Of a DNA stretch of 10,494 nt, positions 8,333 through 10,494 are shown one piece after another. The position numbers and the translations under genes were made by a program. The notes under the pieces were generated by a model. That model did not search any database. It was not told the DNA's origin and saw only the letters and a list, made by a program, of their open reading frames with translations. This DNA comes from Cyclostephanos tholiformis (taxonomy: Eukaryota; Bacillariophyta; Thalassiosirophyceae; Thalassiosirales; Thalassiosiraceae), in the NCBI GenBank assembly GCA_036939975.1, contig JALLPB010001274.1, positions 1 to 10,494 on the forward strand. The letters run 5' to 3'. Each line of letters begins with the position of its first letter. Position 1 is the stretch's first letter.

Positions 8333-10420
8333 ACACAAGGGAGACAAGGGTGTGAACAAGGAAAGGAAAAAAATACAGTGAGAGAGGAACTTTTTTCCTG
8401 CAGTTATGCGACTTTTGGGCTGTAAAACAATGTATTGTCATCTCGCGTGCGCGATGTGATATCCAAACAGAACATAAACCGCTTCTCGCTATTTCTTCAA
8501 CATCTTTTTCTCACCTGATCCCATGGATATACCCACTATGTGTTCGTCTTTCTCCCTTCTCCTCTCCTTCTTTTTCGAATCCTTATCCAACTTTTTCTTA
8601 TTTTTTTTTATGAGGAATTTCGTGACGTCGAATCCCCGGTACGAAACACGCTGCGCGAAGTCTGTCAATGGCGGATCCAGCGGTCCTGACGACGAGAGAG
8701 GCACCCCGTCGAAAGTCGCCCGGAACGATCCCAGTCCCGATACCACGAGCAACGCCGACGCGATCTCGTCATCCTCCTCATCCTTCCCCCCTGCCTTGTC
8801 ATTCATGATATCGTTTGTGTCCAGCTTTGCGCGAAAAATTGGCAGCTGGCTCCTCGTCTCCCAGTTGCGACACGCGGTCTGCCTGTGCTCGGGAACATTC
8901 CTCCAAAACGCGCCCGAATCGGTTACACTCCACGATTGGACGTCGATGGGGTGGGATATCCACCTCGCCGTCCATTCGTTATCGTCGTCGTCATCGCCGT
9001 CGCTGTCGCCGTCGCCTTCACCACGCTTATCGCTCCCCTTCTCGTGGACTCGGGTCTGACTCGGTCCGATGGCGAACTTGGTCCATTCCGACGTAGACGA
9101 CGCTCGATCGGGGGATGAGGATGAGTCCCACGCCGTCACCCTCCACTCCATGATGTTGCCGACGTTCGACTTGGACATAAGCCTTACCAAGCAATCACCG
9201 GAGCATGGCACCACGTCGGGTAGGCCGTCCGGTGTGTTCACTTTCCCCGAGTCCCACAGTAGCGGAGGCGATACCTCCCCATCCTCGTCGTCTACTCGAT
9301 GATGGGCCCGTCTCGCCTCGATGCGATAGGCGGTCGTGCGCTCGCCATCCCCGAACCTCGAGTTGGGACGTACCCGCGACCTCCAACGGAAGTCGAGGAC
9401 GCTCGACGATGATACCACCGGGAGGAATTCCTCATCGACGAACGGTTCATTAGTTATGTCGTTTGGCGAGCCGGCGGCACGTATCACGCGTTGGAGGTGG
9501 TTGACGCTTAGATCGAACGGTATTATAGCGCCCATGACGACGTCGCCATCGTTCTTCGAGAATGTCTCGTGGCGAAGTCTATCCTCCTTCGTTCCCAATG
9601 ACGACGAGGAAGATGAAGACGCAAACGCCTCCTTTTTGATCCAATATTTCCTCGGCGGAGGGTCCTCCGACACGTCGTCTTCATCGTCATGGTCCTCATC
9701 CTCCTCATCATCCTCATCATCCTCATCCTCCTCCTCCTCCTCCTCCTCTTCTTCTTCTTCTTCCTCCTCCTCCTCCTCCTCGTCCTCCTCCTTTTTTATA
9801 TTCTCCTCCTCCCCATCGCCCCTCTCGTCGTCGCCCTTCTCGTCATCGTTGCCGTCCTCCTTTTCATCTACCTCCCCGCCGTCCCCCACCTCCTCGTCTG
9901 TAACTTTTTCCTGGGCGGTCCTCTTCCGGGGTACCGCCCTGCCGGTGAGGATTTCGATGTCCTTGGCGATCATATCGTGCTCCTTGACCAGGGCCCTCAG
10001 TTCATTCTCCAGGACGGTTATCTCGTCGACGACTGCCATCCCCCCCTTCCCCCCCCACCCACCCAATCCAGGAACTCGTCGTCTGTCGTCGATGCCACCC
10101 CGCTGGACCCGTCGTCCACCCGCAACAATGACGTCTTCCCCGCCACCGTCATCGCGATTACCATCATATTCGGCTACGGAGGAGGATAAGAGGTGACTCC
10201 CGAGGATGCTGGTCGAGACGGCGACCAGCATGGTCGCAGCGAAAAGCGCTGAGATCACGAAAAAGCGAACGCTCGGACGTCGGCATTTGTTGGTGCCATT
10301 GATATTATTATTGTTACTGTTGTTGCTGTTGATGATGATGATGCTGTTCCTCCGGGCGGCGATCGGCGGATGCGGGACGCCCGCGTGACGGCGAGATGGG
10401 GGGTTGGACGCAACGACCAT
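5024..10420 (-). CDS. GH78 alpha-L-rhamnosidase-like protein, membrane-anchored, six-exon model
   Basis: GH78 enzymes are inverting exo-hydrolases that release terminal alpha-L-rhamnose from glycans or glycosides. The model joins 10420-8515, 8205-7576, 7450-6835, 6755-6022, 5943-5131 and 5058-5024. All introns are GT-AG, phases match at every junction (1,1,2,1,1), and the sum is 4734 nt (1577 residues plus TAA). The strongest evidence is DCPHREKIQYGGD (residues 978-990): its D, E and D have the same spacing as Asp567, Glu572 and Asp579 of Bacillus RhaB. TTHWESW (E1309) and NHPMLG (H1322) are also family motifs. Bacterial relatives are usually about 900-1100 residues; the excess here is a roughly 330-residue N-terminal extension with a membrane anchor and acidic stretch. 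No in-frame stop lies between the ATG at 10420 and the window edge, so the start could lie further upstream. Family assignment is near certain. Substrate is not predictable. Intron 1 and the last exon are uncertain. Confidence 0.88.
5131..5943 (-). CDS. Exon 5: GH78 general-base motif and C-terminal beta domain
   Basis: This exon encodes residues 1297-1566. The acceptor is CCCAG at 5945-5944. A nearer TAG acceptor would run into an in-frame TAA, so it is excluded. NATTHWESWW carries E1309, equivalent to the family's conserved Glu (Glu841 in Bacillus RhaB, probable general base), and SKNHPMLG carries the substrate-binding His. VPPDGNAIFRLPE (from about 1407) is the typical entry to the C-terminal beta-sandwich. 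A further beta-rich tail of about 150 residues follows, containing YELDLKPGLYDVMVDNWQL. The frame meets TAA at 5125-5123, but TTTG|GTAAGT immediately before it is a consensus donor, so the exon more likely ends at 5131. Confidence 0.9.
6022..6755 (-). CDS. Exon 4: GH78 catalytic barrel, middle part
   Basis: This exon encodes residues 1052-1295. It begins after TCTTTACAG (6757-6756) with APIVMTVRLMQHYGD, the family's '.P...Y..YGD' helix that follows 'GDA' in bacterial enzymes, and contains GSGLGDW (1108-1114). WSQWFGFNEGILAVRFALNTLSENG and ALAKASGFGV resemble the late barrel helices. Between them (about residues 1175-1250) is a stretch with charged and Pro/Gly-rich parts that I cannot align to the usual GH78 spacing. 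It ends at ACAT|GTAAGT (6021). The flanking introns are 79 and 78 nt. Confidence 0.9.
6835..7450 (-). CDS. Exon 3: first half of GH78 catalytic barrel with catalytic motif
   Basis: This exon encodes residues 847-1050 plus two bases. It starts after TCTAG at 7452-7451, completing a split Ala codon, and ends at GCAAG|GTTAGT. FRFAEICC and SFNEWGDFSSSN fit the entry to the barrel (the family's 'F.Y.E...' and 'TG.F.CSN' regions). Residues 978-990 carry D978, E983 and D990; by homology to RhaB these bind rhamnose and supply the general acid (E983 most likely). GAYAGTSHWLN and GQGAGETVW continue the barrel towards the splice site, where the family's 'GWGDA' motif is expected. The intron upstream is 125 nt. 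Confidence 0.9.
7576..8205 (-). CDS. Exon 2: rhamnosidase N-domain and linker beta domain
   Basis: This exon encodes residues 636-845 plus one base. VYVTYKKSGKTKVLLPTG matches the usual strand in which GH78 proteins read 'hydrophobic-VTYxDG'. SLFSGEYID (670-678) is the family's 'YDGExYD' position, and IDFGKGFSGIVRF (784-796) is the concanavalin-like 'DFGQNxxGxVR' segment. An in-frame TGA at 8209-8207 means the exon must begin after it. The only fitting acceptor is AG at 8207-8206, whose phase matches exon 1. The donor is GCTG|GTGAGC at 7575. The open frame runs from 8206 to 7562; the last 14 bases belong to the intron. Confidence 0.85.
8206..8514 (-). other. Intron 1, long, containing a sequence gap-like poly-G run
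   Basis: The donor GTGAGA at 8514 and acceptor AG at 8207-8206 have matching phase 1. At 309 nt it is two to four times longer than the other introns. On the minus strand a long pyrimidine stretch runs into the poly-C and then ATGTTATAG (ends 8291), which looks like an acceptor of its own. The following bases read ADKNKYDMALYYYALEL in phase. A conserved part of the GH78 N-domain is missing from the spliced product here, so a hidden or damaged exon within the intron is likely. Confidence 0.55.
8300..8331. repeat. Undetermined base plus 31-G homopolymer
   Basis: A single n at 8300 is followed by an uninterrupted run of 31 G. This is most simply a sequencing or assembly weak point (homopolymer slippage or a contig edge), although it could be a real poly-C polypyrimidine stretch on the coding strand ahead of an acceptor. 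Its length should not be trusted. Confidence 0.9.
8515..10420 (-). CDS. Exon 1: anchor, acidic stem, Fn3-like and start of rhamnosidase N-domain
   Basis: This exon encodes residues 1-635 plus one base. In order: a basic, Asn-rich N-tail (1-50); a hydrophobic helix (51-74); a likely coiled coil (about 131-160, VLENELRALVKEHDMIAKDI); an acidic stretch (about 172-250); a Ser run (268-274); then a fibronectin-like domain with AYRIEARR, LLWDSGKV and MEWRVTAWD (about 342-452). WTARWISHP (483-491) and the block from ALLVVSGLGSFRATFDG to YRGFDVTKFL (556-603) are typical of the start of GH78 proteins. A Lys/Arg-rich insert (604-624) precedes HIVGISMGS. The exon ends at CAG|GTGAGA, a consensus donor, after the first base of a codon. 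It is visibly richer in G+C than the downstream exons and has no intron for 1.9 kb. Confidence 0.85.
9671..9792 (-). repeat. Coding triplet repeat (TCC/TCT on plus) giving poly-Glu/Asp
   Basis: On the plus strand the stretch is almost pure TCC, TCT and TCA/TCG triplets. On the coding strand it gives more than 20 consecutive acidic residues (about 213-231), followed by mixed Glu/Asp to residue 249. The whole region 172-250 is strongly acidic and probably unfolded, a spacer between the membrane anchor and the enzyme. Triplet units can change in number without breaking the frame, so length variation between strains is expected. Confidence 0.85.
10199..10270 (-). other. Signal-anchor transmembrane helix (residues 51-74)
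   Basis: The segment reads VRFFVISALFAATMLVAVST followed by SILG, a single helix of about 20-24 hydrophobic residues preceded by KCRRPSVR. The positive charge on the N-terminal side and the absence of a good cleavage site suggest a type II (N-in, C-out) anchor. That would place the enzyme in the lumen of the ER/Golgi or on the outside of the cell. A second candidate helix is not visible in the protein. Confidence 0.7.
10298..10342 (-). repeat. Coding triplet repeat giving Ile/Asn-rich N-tail
   Basis: The plus strand carries runs of TTA/TTG and GAT triplets. They translate on the minus strand to IIIINSNNSNNNN (residues 27-39) before the basic residues and the membrane helix. This is a low-complexity cytosolic tail in the type II topology, with no motif I recognise. 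Confidence 0.75.
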
Positions 10421-10494
10421 TATTAAAATGTTACTATCGTACTCTGTCCGACAATTATTCGTAATTATTCGTAGAAATTCAGGATTAAGGGCTG
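10421..10494 (-). promoter_or_regulatory. AT-rich upstream edge with tandem decamer
   Basis: Only 74 bases precede the chosen ATG. They are AT-rich and contain a perfect tandem repeat of AATTATTCGT (plus strand 10453-10462 and 10463-10472). No TATA box can be assigned with confidence. No in-frame stop precedes the ATG within the window, so this could be 5' UTR or further coding sequence. Confidence 0.3.

Noticed and set aside
8079..8441. Minus-strand open frame with poly-Pro reading through the poly-G run
   Set aside because: The poly-Pro comes from the homopolymer. The downstream part is exon 2 in the wrong frame. Only the piece 8290-8207 was kept, as a possible hidden exon.
8523..9302. Several overlapping plus-strand open frames with Arg- or Ser-rich runs
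   Set aside because: They are shadows of GC-rich exon 1 in other frames, mutually overlapping and without recognisable domains.
9689..10189. Plus-strand Leu/Phe-rich open frame looking like membrane segments
   Set aside because: It is another frame of the same triplet repeat (CTC/CTT/TTC); the hydrophobicity is a product of the repeat.
9336..10196. 286-codon plus-strand open frame with long poly-Ser and Pro/Ser-rich end
   Set aside because: It is the antisense mirror of the acidic stretch of GH78 exon 1. TCC/TCT triplets stay open on both strands, and the opposite strand has clear family homology before and after.
5123..10420. Reading the five large minus-strand frames as separate genes or a bacterial operon
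   Set aside because: They are consecutive parts of one GH78 protein, most lack a true ATG, and each boundary has GT-AG signals with matching phase.
1..10494. tRNA, rRNA, CRISPR array, LTR retrotransposon
   Set aside because: No cloverleaf, conserved rRNA segment, regularly spaced repeats or paired long terminal repeats were seen on reading.

Overview
The window looks like eukaryotic nuclear DNA. The only gene I recognise is on the minus strand and is split by short GT-AG introns (72-125 nt, plus one odd 309-nt intron). It encodes a glycoside hydrolase family 78 (GH78, alpha-L-rhamnosidase-like) protein. The very acidic and Ser-rich stretches, the triplet repeats in the coding sequence, the short introns and the AT-rich flank would suit a protist or microalga such as a diatom or other stramenopile. 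That taxonomic guess is weak, because no ribosomal, organellar or taxon-specific marker is present.

Layout. Positions 1-554 hold an unrecognised open frame on the minus strand (about 169 codons, possibly an exon or chance). Positions 555 to about 4830 are AT-rich with no gene I can support. They hold a strong 67-nt hairpin (815-881), a tandem duplication (1542-1587), a GT/T-rich low-complexity stretch, a 16-bp perfect palindrome (2479-2494) and a 16-nt direct repeat (2841-2936). Positions 5024-10420 carry the GH78 gene, read right to left. Positions 10421-10494 are its AT-rich upstream edge.

The GH78 model joins six exons with matching phases: 10420-8515, 8205-7576, 7450-6835, 6755-6022, 5943-5131 and 5058-5024. 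It gives 4734 coding nt, or 1577 residues. The order is a basic N-tail and signal-anchor helix, a coiled-coil segment, a long Asp/Glu stretch, a fibronectin-like N-domain, the rhamnosidase N-domain, the (alpha/alpha)6 catalytic barrel with D978, E983, D990 and E1309, and a C-terminal beta domain. It would be a membrane-anchored enzyme of the secretory route, acting on rhamnose-containing glycans or glycosides.

Two parts of the model are insecure. Intron 1 contains an undetermined base followed by 31 G, exactly where about 30 residues of the conserved N-domain are missing, so the assembly is probably damaged there or an exon is hidden. The 3' end has two in-frame splice choices (stop at 5024 or 4831). 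Beyond the anchored and highly acidic GH78 architecture, I found no clearly new biological system. The hairpin at 815-881 is the most interesting unexplained non-coding element.
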